Assembly (NCBI RefSeq): GCF_900105905.1
Contig: NZ_FNSV01000005.1
Span: 7,130,001-7,194,000, forward strand
Direction: 5' to 3'
Length of the DNA: 64,000 nt
From: Rhodococcus koreensis
GTDB lineage: Bacteria; Actinomycetota; Actinomycetes; Mycobacteriales; Mycobacteriaceae
Under the pieces are notes generated by a model. It was not told the origin of the DNA and made no database searches. It saw nothing but the letters and a program-made list of their open reading frames with translations. The position numbers and the translations under genes were made by a program. Shown piece after piece: positions 51,279 through 59,760 of this stretch (positions within the stretch are counted from its first letter, which is position 1; each line of letters starts with the position of its first letter).

Positions 51279-51977
51279 GTGGCAACTACACACGGTTCGC
51301 GGGCGTCGCTCGAAAAGGATCCGCACGAGGTCGCGTCGATGTTCGACGGCGTCGCGAAGCGCTACGACCTCACCAACACGATCCTCTCGTTCGGCCAGGA
51401 CCGCAGTTGGCGCAAGGCGACGCGCTCGGCCCTGGCACTGAAGCCGGGGGAGCGGGTTCTCGACCTCGCCGCCGGGACCGGCGTGTCCACCGTCGAACTC
51501 GGACGGTCGGGCGCCTGGTGTGTGGCCACCGATTTCTCCAAGGGGATGCTGCAGGCAGGCAGCGGCCGCCAGGTGCCGATGGTCGCGGGCGACGCGATGC
51601 ACCTGCCCTACGCCGACGCCGTGTTCGACGCCGCCACCATCTCCTTCGGGCTGCGCAACGTCTCCGACTTCGACGCCGGCCTCCGCGAGATCGCCCGGGT
51701 CACCAAACCGGGTGGGCGTCTCGTGGTGAGCGAGTTCTCGACGCCGGTGTTCGGGCCCTTCCGCACGGTCTACATGGAGTACCTGATGAAGGCGCTGCCG
51801 CGGGTCGCGCGCGCCGTCAGCAGCAACCCCGACGCCTACGTGTACCTCGCCGAGTCCATCCGCGCCTGGCCCACCCAGCAGGAACTCGCGCTGCGAATCG
51901 AGGCGGCCGGCTGGCGGAACGTGCAGTGGCGCAACCTCACCGGCGGCGTGGTCGCCCTGCACCGCGCCACGCGCTGA
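51279..51977 (+). CDS. menG: Demethylmenaquinone methyltransferase
   Basis: A 232-residue class I SAM methyltransferase with motif I VLDLAAGTGVSTVELG and the UbiE/MenG signatures YDLTNTILSFGQDRSWR and SFGLRNVSDFDAGLREI. It adds the C-2 methyl group in the last common step of menaquinone synthesis. The C-terminus is RNLTGGVVALHRA. GTG 51279 is the start fitting the homology. It converges on menJ three bases downstream. Confidence 0.95.
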   Translation: MATTHGSRASLEKDPHEVASMFDGVAKRYDLTNTILSFGQDRSWRKATRSALALKPGERVLDLAAGTGVSTVELGRSGAWCVATDFSKGMLQAGSGRQVPMVAGDAMHLPYADAVFDAATISFGLRNVSDFDAGLREIARVTKPGGRLVVSEFSTPVFGPFRTVYMEYLMKALPRVARAVSSNPDAYVYLAESIRAWPTQQELALRIEAAGWRNVQWRNLTGGVVALHRATR

Positions 51978-51980
51978 CCG

Positions 51981-53243
51981 TCAGCCGAACAGCGGTCGCG
52001 AGTCGACCTTCTGCGACACCAGGCCGGATGCCCGCCACGCGCGGGCGGTGAGGTCGCTGTCCTCCTCGGTGACGAGGTTGCCCATCACACGCACCGCGAC
52101 GGTCATCAGCGCGCGGGACCGCATCGCCACCGGGCCGGACGCGGGCAGGACCCGGGGCACGGTCAGGAGTCCGGCGAGTCGCCGGGCCACGGAGAACGCC
52201 CGGCCGTACCGCTCCCTCAGGATCGACGGCCACAGCTGCGTCAGGTCGTCGGCGTCGAGGATCTCCGCGACGAGGCGCCCGCCTTCGAGCCCGTAGTCGA
52301 TGCCCTCGCCGTTCAGCGGATTCACACACGCGGCCGCGTCGCCGATGATCGCCCAGTTCCGGCCTGCGATGTGCGACACCGCACCTCCCATCGGCAGCAA
52401 CGCCGACGCGACGGCCCGCAACTCCCCGTCCCAGTTCCACTCTTCGCGGCGCTGCGCCGTGTACAGGTCCAGGAGGGGGCGTAGCGCGCCCGGGGCCGGA
52501 CGTTTGGCGGTGGCCAGGGTGCCGACGCCGATGTTCACCTCGCCGGTGCCCAGGGGGAACACCCAGCCGTAGCCCGACTGCAGCGTCCCGGCGGCGTCCC
52601 GCAGTTCGAGGTGGGACGTGATCCACGGGTCGGCGCTGCGGTCGGTGGCGATGTAGGCGCGCGCGGCCACACCGTACGCCGTGTCCCGGTGCCATTCGCG
52701 ACCCAGCTGCTTGCCGAGGGTCGACCGGACGCCGTCGGCGACGATCAGCGTCCGGCAGCCGACGGTGTGGGTCCCGTCGGACGTTTTCAGGGTCACCGCC
52801 GTCACCCGGTCACCGCCGCGTTCGACGCCGATCGCCTTGGCGCCCTGCACCATGACGGCGCCGGCGTCGACAGCGGTCGCGCGGATCCGGTCGTCCAGCT
52901 CGGTGCGGGCCACGGCGCTGCCGACGGCCGGGAACGACCTGCCCGGCCACTCGAGTTCGAGCTCCTGCCCGAACCCGCTGAGCCTCAGCCCGCGATTGGT
53001 GCCCTTCGACCGCACCCAGTCGCCGAGGCCGAGATGGTCGAGCTCGGCGACAGCGCGGGGGGTGAGTCCGTCGCCACACGTCTTGTCGCGGGGAAACACC
53101 GCCGCGTCGGCGAGGACCACGTCGCGTCCCGCGCGTGCCGCCCAGGCGGCGGCCGAGGACCCGGCCGGACCAGCACCGATGACGAGGACGTCGGTGGCGG
53201 TGGGAAGCGGGGATCCCGCGGGCGACTGTTCTGCTGCGACCAC
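51981..53243 (-). CDS. menJ: FAD-dependent menaquinone reductase (geranylgeranyl reductase family)
   Basis: A 420-residue flavoprotein with the dinucleotide-binding motif VLVIGAGPAGSSAAAWAARAG and the second FAD motif WAIIGDAAACVNPLNGEGID. Rv0561c (MenJ) reduces one isoprene unit of the menaquinone side chain, and this gene occupies its place between menG and grcC1. The substrate is therefore inferred as the polyprenyl chain of menaquinone. It starts with GTG 53243 and is divergent from grcC1. Confidence 0.9.
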   Translation of the reverse strand: MVAAEQSPAGSPLPTATDVLVIGAGPAGSSAAAWAARAGRDVVLADAAVFPRDKTCGDGLTPRAVAELDHLGLGDWVRSKGTNRGLRLSGFGQELELEWPGRSFPAVGSAVARTELDDRIRATAVDAGAVMVQGAKAIGVERGGDRVTAVTLKTSDGTHTVGCRTLIVADGVRSTLGKQLGREWHRDTAYGVAARAYIATDRSADPWITSHLELRDAAGTLQSGYGWVFPLGTGEVNIGVGTLATAKRPAPGALRPLLDLYTAQRREEWNWDGELRAVASALLPMGGAVSHIAGRNWAIIGDAAACVNPLNGEGIDYGLEGGRLVAEILDADDLTQLWPSILRERYGRAFSVARRLAGLLTVPRVLPASGPVAMRSRALMTVAVRVMGNLVTEEDSDLTARAWRASGLVSQKVDSRPLFG

Positions 53244-53372
53244 GCCTACATCCTGTCAGGCTCCGCTACACGACCGCGGCGAGGCCGACGGGCGGCGGAA
53301 CCGCTAGGTTCACTACCGTGGTAGCCGAGCCGCCACCGACGGCGCGGAGCCGCGCCGTCACTGACGACAGGA

Positions 53373-54428
53373 ATGGGTACTGAGAACGTGAGCACCGAGG
53401 GCGCAGCACACACCGCTGCCGACGCTGTAGTGGGCACTACGGTCGCCGGGATCGATCTCGGCGACCCGCAGCTCGCCGCCACGGTCCGTGAAGGACTGAA
53501 GCAAGTCGAGGAACTGCTGGTCAGTGAACTCTCCGACGGGGAGGATTTCCTGACGGAGGCGGCATTGCATCTCGCGAAGGCGGGAGGCAAGCGTTTCCGC
53601 CCCCTCTTCACGGTGCTGACCGCCCAGCTCGGACCGAAGGCCTCCGACCCGTCGGTGGTCACGGCGGCCACCGTCGTCGAACTGGTCCACCTCGCCACCC
53701 TGTACCACGACGACGTGATGGACGAGGCCACGATGCGCCGCGGTGCGCCCAGCGCGAACTCGCGGTGGGGCAACAGCGTCGCCATCCTCGCCGGCGACTA
53801 CCTGTTCGCCCACGCGTCGCGTCTCGTGTCGACCCTCGGCCCCGAGGCGGTGCGCATCATCGCCGAGACGTTCGCCGAACTCGTGACGGGCCAGATGCGC
53901 GAGACGATCGGGCTCCGCGGCGAGCAGGATCCGGTCGAGCACTACCTCAAGGTGGTCTGGGAGAAGACCGGTTCGCTGATCGCGGCGTGCGGGCGCTTCG
54001 GCGGCACGTTCTCCGGTGCGGACGCCGATCACGTGAAGCGGCTCGAACGGCTCGGTGACGCCGTGGGCACCGCCTTCCAGATCTCCGACGACATCATCGA
54101 CATCTCGTCGGTCTCGGCACAGTCCGGCAAGACCCCCGGAACCGACCTGCGCGAGGGCGTGCACACGCTGCCCGTCCTGTACGCGCTGCGCGACGAGGGT
54201 CCCGAGGCCGACCGCCTGCGCGTGCTCCTCGACGGCCCCGTCACCAACGACGACGACGTCGCGGAGGCGCTCGCCCTCCTCGAACGCTCACCCGGCATGG
54301 CGGCCGCCAAGGCGAAGCTCGAGGAGTTCGCGGTCCAGGCCCGCGCCCAGCTCGCCGAACTGCCGCAGGGCCCCGCCAACGACGCCCTCGTGAAGCTCGT
54401 CGATTACACGATCGAGCGCGTCGGCTGA
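53373..54428 (+). CDS. grcC1: Polyprenyl diphosphate synthase
   Basis: A 351-residue trans-prenyltransferase with the first Asp-rich motif LYHDDVMDEATMRRG and the second FQISDDIIDISS. It elongates isoprenyl diphosphate to the chain that MenA attaches. The residues before the first motif (VELVHLATL) are moderately bulky, suggesting a long-chain product. ATG 53373 is the first start; GTG 53388 is a possible later one. It is the Rv0562 counterpart, divergent from menJ. Confidence 0.93.
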   Translation: MGTENVSTEGAAHTAADAVVGTTVAGIDLGDPQLAATVREGLKQVEELLVSELSDGEDFLTEAALHLAKAGGKRFRPLFTVLTAQLGPKASDPSVVTAATVVELVHLATLYHDDVMDEATMRRGAPSANSRWGNSVAILAGDYLFAHASRLVSTLGPEAVRIIAETFAELVTGQMRETIGLRGEQDPVEHYLKVVWEKTGSLIAACGRFGGTFSGADADHVKRLERLGDAVGTAFQISDDIIDISSVSAQSGKTPGTDLREGVHTLPVLYALRDEGPEADRLRVLLDGPVTNDDDVAEALALLERSPGMAAAKAKLEEFAVQARAQLAELPQGPANDALVKLVDYTIERVG

Positions 54429-54571
54429 GCCGTATCGTCAGTACCCGGACTCGTCTTCACCCGATCTCGTTCGCCGAACGGGAACCGTCCCGCCACCGTG
54501 TTTCGTTGAATGATCAAGATCTCGAAACTCGGACGACCGTGATCGGGTGACAACGACAAGGAAGGCGTGAC

Positions 54572-55432
54572 GTGCGCTACGCAAACGGGGCGAAGACTCT
54601 GGTTCTGTTGGTCGGCATGTCGGCGCTGATCGTGTTCATCGGCGCCCTGTTCCGGAACCCGACCATCCTGCTGCTGGCCATCGTGTTCGCGGTCGGCATG
54701 AACGCGTACGTGTTCTTCAACAGCGACAAGATGGCGCTCAAGGCCATGCACGCCCAGCCGATCACCGAGGTGCAGGCACCGGTCATCTACCGCATCGTCC
54801 GGGAACTGGCGACCACCGCGCACCAGCCGATGCCGCGGCTCTACATCAGCCCCACCAGCGCGCCCAACGCGTTCGCCACCGGGCGCAGCCCCCGTCACGC
54901 GGCGGTCTGCTGCACCAGCGGCATCCTGCAGATCCTCGACGAGCGGGAGCTCCGGGCCGTGCTCGGGCACGAGCTGTCGCACGTCTACAACCGCGACATC
55001 CTGATCTCGTCGGTCGCAGGCGCGATGGCGGCCGTCGTGTCGGGACTCGCGAACTTCGCCATGTTCGCCAACATGTTCGGCGGCCGCGGCGGGGGACAGG
55101 GCGCGAACCCGATCGCGCTGCTCCTGGTGTCGCTGCTGGGGCCCATCGCCGCGACCGTCGTCAAGCTCGCGGTGTCACGGTCCCGGGAGTTCCAGGCCGA
55201 CCAGTCGGGCGCCGAACTCACGGGCGACCCTCTGGCGCTGGCGTCGGCGCTACGGAAGCTGGAGCGTGGCACGCAGGCCGCGCCTCTGCCGCCGGAGCCT
55301 CAGCTCGCCGCGCAGTCGCACCTGATGATCGCCAACCCGTTCCGCACCGGCGAGAAGATGAGCCGGATGTTCTCCACCCACCCGCCGATGGCCGAGCGGA
55401 TCGAGCGCCTCGAGCGCATGGCAGGCAGGTAG
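54572..55432 (+). CDS. htpX: Membrane metalloprotease HtpX
   Basis: A 286-residue membrane zinc protease. Two N-terminal helices occur near residues 10-50, the zinc motif is LGHELSHV, and the third ligand Glu is in SREFQADQSGAEL. A further hydrophobic segment follows the active site. It degrades damaged membrane proteins. GTG 54572 has AAGGAAG upstream. The pair grcC1-htpX matches Rv0562-Rv0563. A long palindrome follows after the stop. Confidence 0.94.
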   Translation: MRYANGAKTLVLLVGMSALIVFIGALFRNPTILLLAIVFAVGMNAYVFFNSDKMALKAMHAQPITEVQAPVIYRIVRELATTAHQPMPRLYISPTSAPNAFATGRSPRHAAVCCTSGILQILDERELRAVLGHELSHVYNRDILISSVAGAMAAVVSGLANFAMFANMFGGRGGGQGANPIALLLVSLLGPIAATVVKLAVSRSREFQADQSGAELTGDPLALASALRKLERGTQAAPLPPEPQLAAQSHLMIANPFRTGEKMSRMFSTHPPMAERIERLERMAGR

Positions 55433-55443
55433 GCGGCTTCGCC

Positions 55444-55491
55444 GCCCGTGCGTGGTCGACGAGTGCAGGGACTCGTCAACCACGCACGGGC
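55444..55491. repeat. Long palindrome, dispersed family copy 2
   Basis: Arms of 21 bases (55444-55464 and 55471-55491) pair with one mismatch over a 6-base loop. The right arm, ACTCGTCAACCACGCAC plus GGGC, is nearly the same as in the 1204-1251 copy. It sits between convergent htpX and the YajQ gene and can act as bidirectional terminator. Confidence 0.85.
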
Positions 55492-55500
55492 GCGCAGCGC

Positions 55501-55992
55501 CTACCGGTAGTTCACGAACTGCAGCGCGATCCCGAAGTCCTCACCCTTCAGCAGGGAGATGACGGCCTGCAGGTCGTCGCGCTTCTTGCTGCTCACGCGC
55601 AGCTCGTCACCCTGGATCTGCGCCTTGACGCCCTTGGGGCCCTCGTCGCGGATCTTCTTGGTGATCTTCTTGGCGTTCTCCGTGGTGATGCCCTGGACGA
55701 GGCTGCCGGACAGCTTGTAGATCTTCCCGGACTGCGCCGGCTCGCCCGCGTCGAACGCCTTCAGAGAGATGTCACGCCGGATCAGCTTCTCCTTGAAGAC
55801 GTCCAGGGCGGCGAGCAGGCGCTCCTCCGTGTCGGCCGTCAGGGTGATGGTTTCCTCGCCGGACCATTCGATCGATGCTCCCGTGTTCCGGAAGTCGAAC
55901 CGGGTCGACAGTTCCTTGCCGGCCTGATGCAGGGCGTTGTCCACCTCTTGACGCTCGACCTTGCTCACCACATCGAAGGACGAATCAGCCAC
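55501..55992 (-). CDS. YajQ-family nucleotide-binding protein
   Basis: A 163-residue protein starting MADSSFDVVSKVERQEVDNA, with TTENAKKITKKIRDEGPKGVKAQIQ and the C-terminal FGIALQFVNYR that ends all YajQ members. These cytoplasmic proteins bind nucleotides; one homologue in plant pathogens is a cyclic-di-GMP effector. Its role in actinobacteria is unsettled. GTG 55992 with GGGAG upstream is the start; the longer open frame is not coding. It corresponds to Rv0566c. Confidence 0.92.
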   Translation of the reverse strand: MADSSFDVVSKVERQEVDNALHQAGKELSTRFDFRNTGASIEWSGEETITLTADTEERLLAALDVFKEKLIRRDISLKAFDAGEPAQSGKIYKLSGSLVQGITTENAKKITKKIRDEGPKGVKAQIQGDELRVSSKKRDDLQAVISLLKGEDFGIALQFVNYR

Positions 55993-56105
55993 TTCACACT
56001 CCCGGTTTCGTCTAGTTCTCCCCGCCGCGACCCGGCCGGGGACCCGCCGAATGCCGGCGAGCAGATTCGACGCTATCGGTTCGCAACCGCCCGTATCCAC
56101 CCGGT

Positions 56106-56136
56106 TTGCAAAACGGGGGGCCGTTCGTTGTATTCT
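56106..56136 (+). promoter_or_regulatory. Probable promoter of tRNA-Tyr
   Basis: TTGCAA and TATTCT are separated by 19 bases. The predicted start would be about 50 bases before the tRNA, and no open frame intervenes. The spacing is slightly longer than optimal. Confidence 0.45.
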
Positions 56137-56191
56137 TCTTTCCGCAGCGGAGAGCGATTTCCCACAGATTTCGCGCTCCTCGTGCAACCCC

Positions 56192-56274
56192 GGCAGATTG
56201 CCCGAGCGGCCAATGGGAGCGGACTGTAAATCCGTCGGCTTATGCCTACGTAGGTTCGAATCCTACATCTGCCA
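56192..56274 (+). tRNA. tRNA-Tyr (anticodon GTA)
   Basis: An 83-base class II tRNA. The acceptor stem GGCAGAT pairs with ATCTGCC, the anticodon loop CTGTAAA carries GTA, and the T loop TTCGAAT is flanked by a 5-base stem GTAGG/CCTAC. The long variable arm is typical of tRNA-Tyr. CCA is not encoded. A strong hairpin follows within 4 bases. Confidence 0.95.
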
Positions 56275-56277
56275 CAC

Positions 56278-56315
56278 ACAGAACCCCGGTGAGCGACAGC
56301 TCACCGGGGTTCTGT
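56278..56315. terminator. Strong terminator after tRNA-Tyr
   Basis: A perfect 17-base stem, ACAGAACCCCGGTGAGC with its complement, closes over a 4-base loop (GACA). It begins 4 bases after the tRNA end and isolates tRNA-Tyr from the tRNA-Thr promoter further on. Confidence 0.85.
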
Positions 56316-56442
56316 CGTTCGTGGGTGAGGCCGGGCCGTTCGTGGGTGAGACGGGGTGCCGGGCCCGCCGACCCGGCCCGGACCGGGCCGGAGACGCGTA
56401 GTGTCGGGTGCAGCGACTTACGAAAGCCGCTGACCAGCCAAT

Positions 56443-56472
56443 TTGTTTCTGGTCGGAACTTCTGTGTAATCT
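56443..56472 (+). promoter_or_regulatory. Probable promoter of the tRNA-Thr/tRNA-Met/rpmG unit
   Basis: TTGTTT and TAATCT are 18 bases apart, with predicted transcription start about 30 bases before tRNA-Thr. The preceding terminator at 56278-56315 shows that a new promoter is needed. Confidence 0.55.
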
Positions 56473-56512
56473 CGTCAAGGCTTCAGCGCGCAGCGATGTG
56501 CGAGCGAAGCAC

Positions 56513-56585
56513 GCCCCCTTAGCTCAGTCGGCAGAGCGTTTCCATGGTAAGGAAAAGGTCAACGGTTCGATTCCGTTAGGGGGCT
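56513..56585 (+). tRNA. tRNA-Thr (anticodon GGT)
   Basis: 73 bases with acceptor GCCCCCT / AGGGGGC, D arm GCTC-AGTCGGCA-GAGC, anticodon loop ATGGTAA and T loop TTCGATT. It is the first of a tRNA-Thr, tRNA-Met, rpmG series, as in other actinobacteria ahead of the hadAB and secE-nusG genes. Confidence 0.95.
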
Positions 56586-56630
56586 CGCTGGATTGAAGTG
56601 GAGCGCCTGGTGCGCGACACTCGACACCGA

Positions 56631-56703
56631 GGCGGTGTAGCTCAGTTGGTAGAGCAAACGACTCATAATCGTTGCGTCGCCGGTTCAAGTCCGGTCACCG
56701 CTA
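56631..56703 (+). tRNA. tRNA-Met (anticodon CAT, elongator)
   Basis: 73 bases with acceptor GGCGGTG paired to CACCGCT (first pair G-T), D arm GCTC-AGTTGGTA-GAGC, anticodon loop CTCATAA and T loop TTCAAGT. It lacks the three G-C pairs of initiator tRNA in the anticodon stem, so it is the elongator type. Confidence 0.94.
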
Positions 56704-56764
56704 CACAATATGCATGATCCACCCTGATTGTTCGTAATCAGATTCACCCGAAAGAAGGCATCCC

Positions 56765-56932
56765 GTGGCCTCCTCGACTGACGTTCGGCCCAAGATCACT
56801 TTGGCCTGCGAGGTATGCAAGCACCGCAACTACATCACCAAGAAGAATCGGCGTAACGACCCCGATCGCCTGGAGATCAAGAAGTTCTGCCCGAACTGCG
56901 GAACTCATCAGTCACATCGCGAGTCCAAGTAA
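56765..56932 (+). CDS. rpmG: 50S ribosomal protein L33
   Basis: A 55-residue protein from GTG 56765. It contains LACEVCKHRNYITKKNRR and KKFCPNCGTHQSHRESK. The two CxxC pairs show the zinc-binding (C+) form of L33. It lies between tRNA-Met and hadA, as rpmG2 does in M. tuberculosis. Many actinobacteria also carry a zinc-independent copy used in zinc limitation, presumably elsewhere in this genome. Confidence 0.95.
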   Translation: MASSTDVRPKITLACEVCKHRNYITKKNRRNDPDRLEIKKFCPNCGTHQSHRESK

Positions 56933-57020
56933 CACGGTCCGGACAAGGGCTGCGTTCGCGAAGGGAGTCCTCTAGGCTGCCCTCACGCGCTGACGTCAAG
57001 GGTAGAAGAGGTTCTTTCGC

Positions 57021-57584
57021 GTGACTGACACTGTGACAGAGACAGAGGCCTACGCGCCCGCGGCTGTTCCTGCTGATCCTGCCGCGCACGCACTGGCGAT
57101 GGTCGGGCACCACTACCGCGTCGACGACTTCTACGAGGTCGGACGCGAGAAGGTGCGCGAGTACGCGCGTGCCGTGCAGGACTGGCACCCCGCTCACCAC
57201 GACGAGGAAGCCGCCAAGGGCCTCGGCTACGACGGTCTCCTCGCTCCTCTGACGTTCATCTCGCTCGTCGGCATCATCGCTCAGGGACGCCTCTTCAAGG
57301 AGATCGTCACCGGCTACGACCCGAGTCAGATCCTCCAGACCGACCAGCGGCTCGAATTCCACAAGCCGATCAAGGTCGGCGACCGGCTGGTCTGTGACGT
57401 CTACCTGGAGTCGTTCCGTCAGATGGGTGGCAGCGACATCATCGTCACCAAGAACATCGTCACCGATCAGTACGACGAACTCGTCCAGACCACGTGGACG
57501 ACGCTGGTCGCGCGTACCGGTGGCGAGGTCGACGAGAACATCGCTCACGCAGTCAAGGACGTGATCATGCATGGCGCTTCGTAA
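57021..57584 (+). CDS. hadA: (3R)-hydroxyacyl-ACP dehydratase subunit HadA
   Basis: A 187-residue hot-dog protein. VGHHYRVDDFYEVGREKVREYA and LGYDGLLAPLTFISLVG match HadA, the non-catalytic partner that holds the acyl chain. With HadB it dehydrates beta-hydroxyacyl-ACP in the FAS-II cycle that elongates the meromycolate chain. It overlaps hadB by 14 bases and starts with GTG 57021. Confidence 0.93.
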   Translation: MTDTVTETEAYAPAAVPADPAAHALAMVGHHYRVDDFYEVGREKVREYARAVQDWHPAHHDEEAAKGLGYDGLLAPLTFISLVGIIAQGRLFKEIVTGYDPSQILQTDQRLEFHKPIKVGDRLVCDVYLESFRQMGGSDIIVTKNIVTDQYDELVQTTWTTLVARTGGEVDENIAHAVKDVIMHGAS

Positions 57585-57996
57585 GTTCGAGGACGTCTCG
57601 GTGGGTGAGGAACTCCCCGAGCGCATCGTGAAGCTCACGCGTGGCGACCTCGTCAACTACGCGGGCGTGTCCGGCGATCCGAACCCGATCCACTGGAGCG
57701 ACGAGGTCGTCAAGCTCGCCGGTCTGGACAACGTGATCGCGCACGGAATGCTCACCATGGGTCTCGGCGGCGGTTTCGTCACGTCCTGGCTCGGCGATCC
57801 GGGTGCGGTCAAGGAATACAACGTTCGTTTCACGAGCTCGGTCTACGTCCGTGAGGACGAGGCCGCGCAGGTCGAGTACACCGGTAAGGTGAAGTCGCTC
57901 GACGAAGAAAGCAAGACAGCAGTAGTCGCGATCGTGGCGCGTTCCGAGGGGAAGAAGATCTTCGGTCGCGCCACCGCAACGGTCCGTCTGGCCTGA
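57571..57996 (+). CDS. hadB: (3R)-hydroxyacyl-ACP dehydratase catalytic subunit HadB
   Basis: A 141-residue MaoC-type hydratase. The catalytic Asp and His are in GDPNPIHWSDEVVKLAGL, and NVIAHGMLTMGLGGGF is the family motif. It pairs with HadA. No hadC follows, whereas M. tuberculosis has hadC next in this position; the 184 bases to tRNA-Trp contain no open frame of that kind. Absence fits the shorter mycolic acids of rhodococci (inference). Confidence 0.94.
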   Translation: MALRKFEDVSVGEELPERIVKLTRGDLVNYAGVSGDPNPIHWSDEVVKLAGLDNVIAHGMLTMGLGGGFVTSWLGDPGAVKEYNVRFTSSVYVREDEAAQVEYTGKVKSLDEESKTAVVAIVARSEGKKIFGRATATVRLA

Positions 57997-58180
57997 CAGC
58001 CGGGTGGATTGGGTTTGTTCCGGGGCTTTGAAGTACACTGAGATTTCTGGGATTACTCAGCGCTGCGCGCTGCCCTACGGTGCTGTACGGCCGGCAAGGG
58101 TGGCGCGCGTGTCATGTAATCACAGAGAGGTCGGTCAAGAATTGGTCCGAGGCTAGATTCGGACCAGCTCTCCCGACCAA

Positions 58181-58253
<73 letters not shown>

Positions 58254-58284
58254 CCCCCGGATGCCAGCGACTGAGAGGAACGAC

Positions 58285-58737
58285 GTGAGCGAGGAGCGCG
58301 CCAAGCGCGACGGCGACACTTCAGGGTCCACGCGCCCGGACGGTGCCGACGACACCGCGGCCGACGCCACCACCACGCGTTCCGCCACTCCCTCGGGAAA
58401 GCCCAGCGGTAAGCGCCAGGGCCGTCGTTCTCCGGCAGGCACCGAGGTCGCCGCGAGTTCCGTGAAGGCACCGGAACAGTCGAAGTCGGACACGACCACC
58501 AAGGTCAAGCCGGCGAAGAAGGATCGCGCCGACAAGCCGCGCAAGGAAAACATCTTCAAGCGCCTGCGCCGGTTCTTCCGCGAGGTCATCGCCGAGCTGC
58601 GCAAGGTCATCTGGCCCAATCGCAAGCAGATGATCACCTACACCAGCGTCGTCCTGGCATTCGTGGTGTTCATGGTGACGTTCATCGGCGTGTTGGATCT
58701 GGCGGTCATCAAGGGCGTCACCTGGTTGTTCGGTTGA
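58285..58737 (+). CDS. secE: Preprotein translocase subunit SecE
   Basis: A 150-residue protein. The last 60 residues form the SecE core: the amphipathic FFREVIAELRKVIWPNRKQM and a single transmembrane helix ending VTWLFG. The N-terminal 90 residues are a low-complexity Asp/Ser/Lys extension common in actinobacteria. SecE stabilises the SecY channel. GTG 58285 with AGAGGAAC upstream is preferred to the ATG at 58261, which abuts the tRNA. Confidence 0.95.
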   Translation: MSEERAKRDGDTSGSTRPDGADDTAADATTTRSATPSGKPSGKRQGRRSPAGTEVAASSVKAPEQSKSDTTTKVKPAKKDRADKPRKENIFKRLRRFFREVIAELRKVIWPNRKQMITYTSVVLAFVVFMVTFIGVLDLAVIKGVTWLFG

Positions 58738-58795
58738 CGGAATCCGCCCCGGTGGATCCGAAGTATGTGAGTGACGAGAGGAAGCGAGTGCCCCA

Positions 58796-59701
58796 GTGAG
58801 CACCCCCGAGAACGACACGAATGAGGCCTTGGCCGAAGAGCGTGTTTCTGCCGAGGCGGCAGCCGAAGTGGATGTCGAGGCTGCCGACGAGGGCACCGAA
58901 GCCGCGGAATTCTTCGGTGACGACGTCGCCGACGACGCCCCGGCCGACGAGATCATCGAGGACGAGGCTGAAGCCGAGGACGAGGCAGAAGCCGACGAGG
59001 AAGCTGTCGCCGACGAAGAAGCTGTCGCCGACGAGGAGGCCGTGACCGCCGAAGAGGCTGTGACCGCCGAAGAGCCCGAGGATCCCGTTGCGGAACTCAA
59101 GGCCGCGCTGCGTCGCGCACCCGGTGACTGGTACGTCATTCACTCCTACGCGGGCTACGAGAACAAGGTCAAGGCCAACCTCGAGACCCGTGTCCAGAAC
59201 CTCGACGTCGGCGACTACATCTTCCAGGTGGAAGTTCCCACCGAAGAGGTCACCGAGATCAAGAACGGACAGCGCAAGCAGGTCAACCGCAAGGTTCTGC
59301 CCGGCTACATCCTGGTCCGCATGGATCTCAACGACGAGTCCTGGGGAGCTGTGCGCAACACGCCCGGCGTCACCGGATTCGTCGGTGCGACGTCGCGTCC
59401 GTCCCCGCTGACCCTCAACGAGGTGACCAAGTTCCTGCTCCCGCAGCAGGAGCAGAAGAAGCAGGCTGCCGCGGCAACCGTGTCGGCCGGCGAGACCGGC
59501 GGAGAGAGCTTCGCGAAACCGCTCATCGAGGTCGACTTCGAGGTCGGCGAGTCGGTCACCGTCATGGACGGCCCGTTCGCCACGCTGCCCGCCAGCATCA
59601 GCGAGGTCAACGCCGAGCAGCAGAAGCTCAAGGTCCTCGTCTCGATCTTCGGTCGCGAGACCCCGGTCGAGTTGTCCTTCACGCAGGTCGCGAAGATCTA
59701 G
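58796..59701 (+). CDS. nusG: Transcription elongation/antitermination factor NusG
   Basis: A 301-residue protein. The N-terminal 95 residues are an acidic extension with a short tandem repeat (DEEAVA, DEEAVT type) encoded at 58990-59085. The NGN domain starts at DWYVIHSYAGYENKVK, with IKNGQRKQVNRKVLPGYILV, and the KOW domain is VGESVTVMDGPFATLPASISEVN. It binds RNA polymerase and ribosome or Rho. GTG 58796 is the start. secE-nusG-rplK-rplA is a conserved order. Confidence 0.95.
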   Translation: MSTPENDTNEALAEERVSAEAAAEVDVEAADEGTEAAEFFGDDVADDAPADEIIEDEAEAEDEAEADEEAVADEEAVADEEAVTAEEAVTAEEPEDPVAELKAALRRAPGDWYVIHSYAGYENKVKANLETRVQNLDVGDYIFQVEVPTEEVTEIKNGQRKQVNRKVLPGYILVRMDLNDESWGAVRNTPGVTGFVGATSRPSPLTLNEVTKFLLPQQEQKKQAAAATVSAGETGGESFAKPLIEVDFEVGESVTVMDGPFATLPASISEVNAEQQKLKVLVSIFGRETPVELSFTQVAKI

Positions 59702-59760
59702 CGGCACATACTTGCACTGCAGTAGCAAGAAACACACCCAGCAAGAATTAGGAAAACGAG

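Noticed and set aside
56329..56400. Repeated GTTCGTGGGTGAG and GC-rich hairpins after the tRNA-Tyr terminator
   Set aside because: Only two short direct copies and overlapping weak hairpins; no function can be argued.
57997..58180. Promoter boxes in front of tRNA-Trp
   Set aside because: TTGTTC and TACACT are visible but spaced 13 bases apart, too close to count as a promoter.
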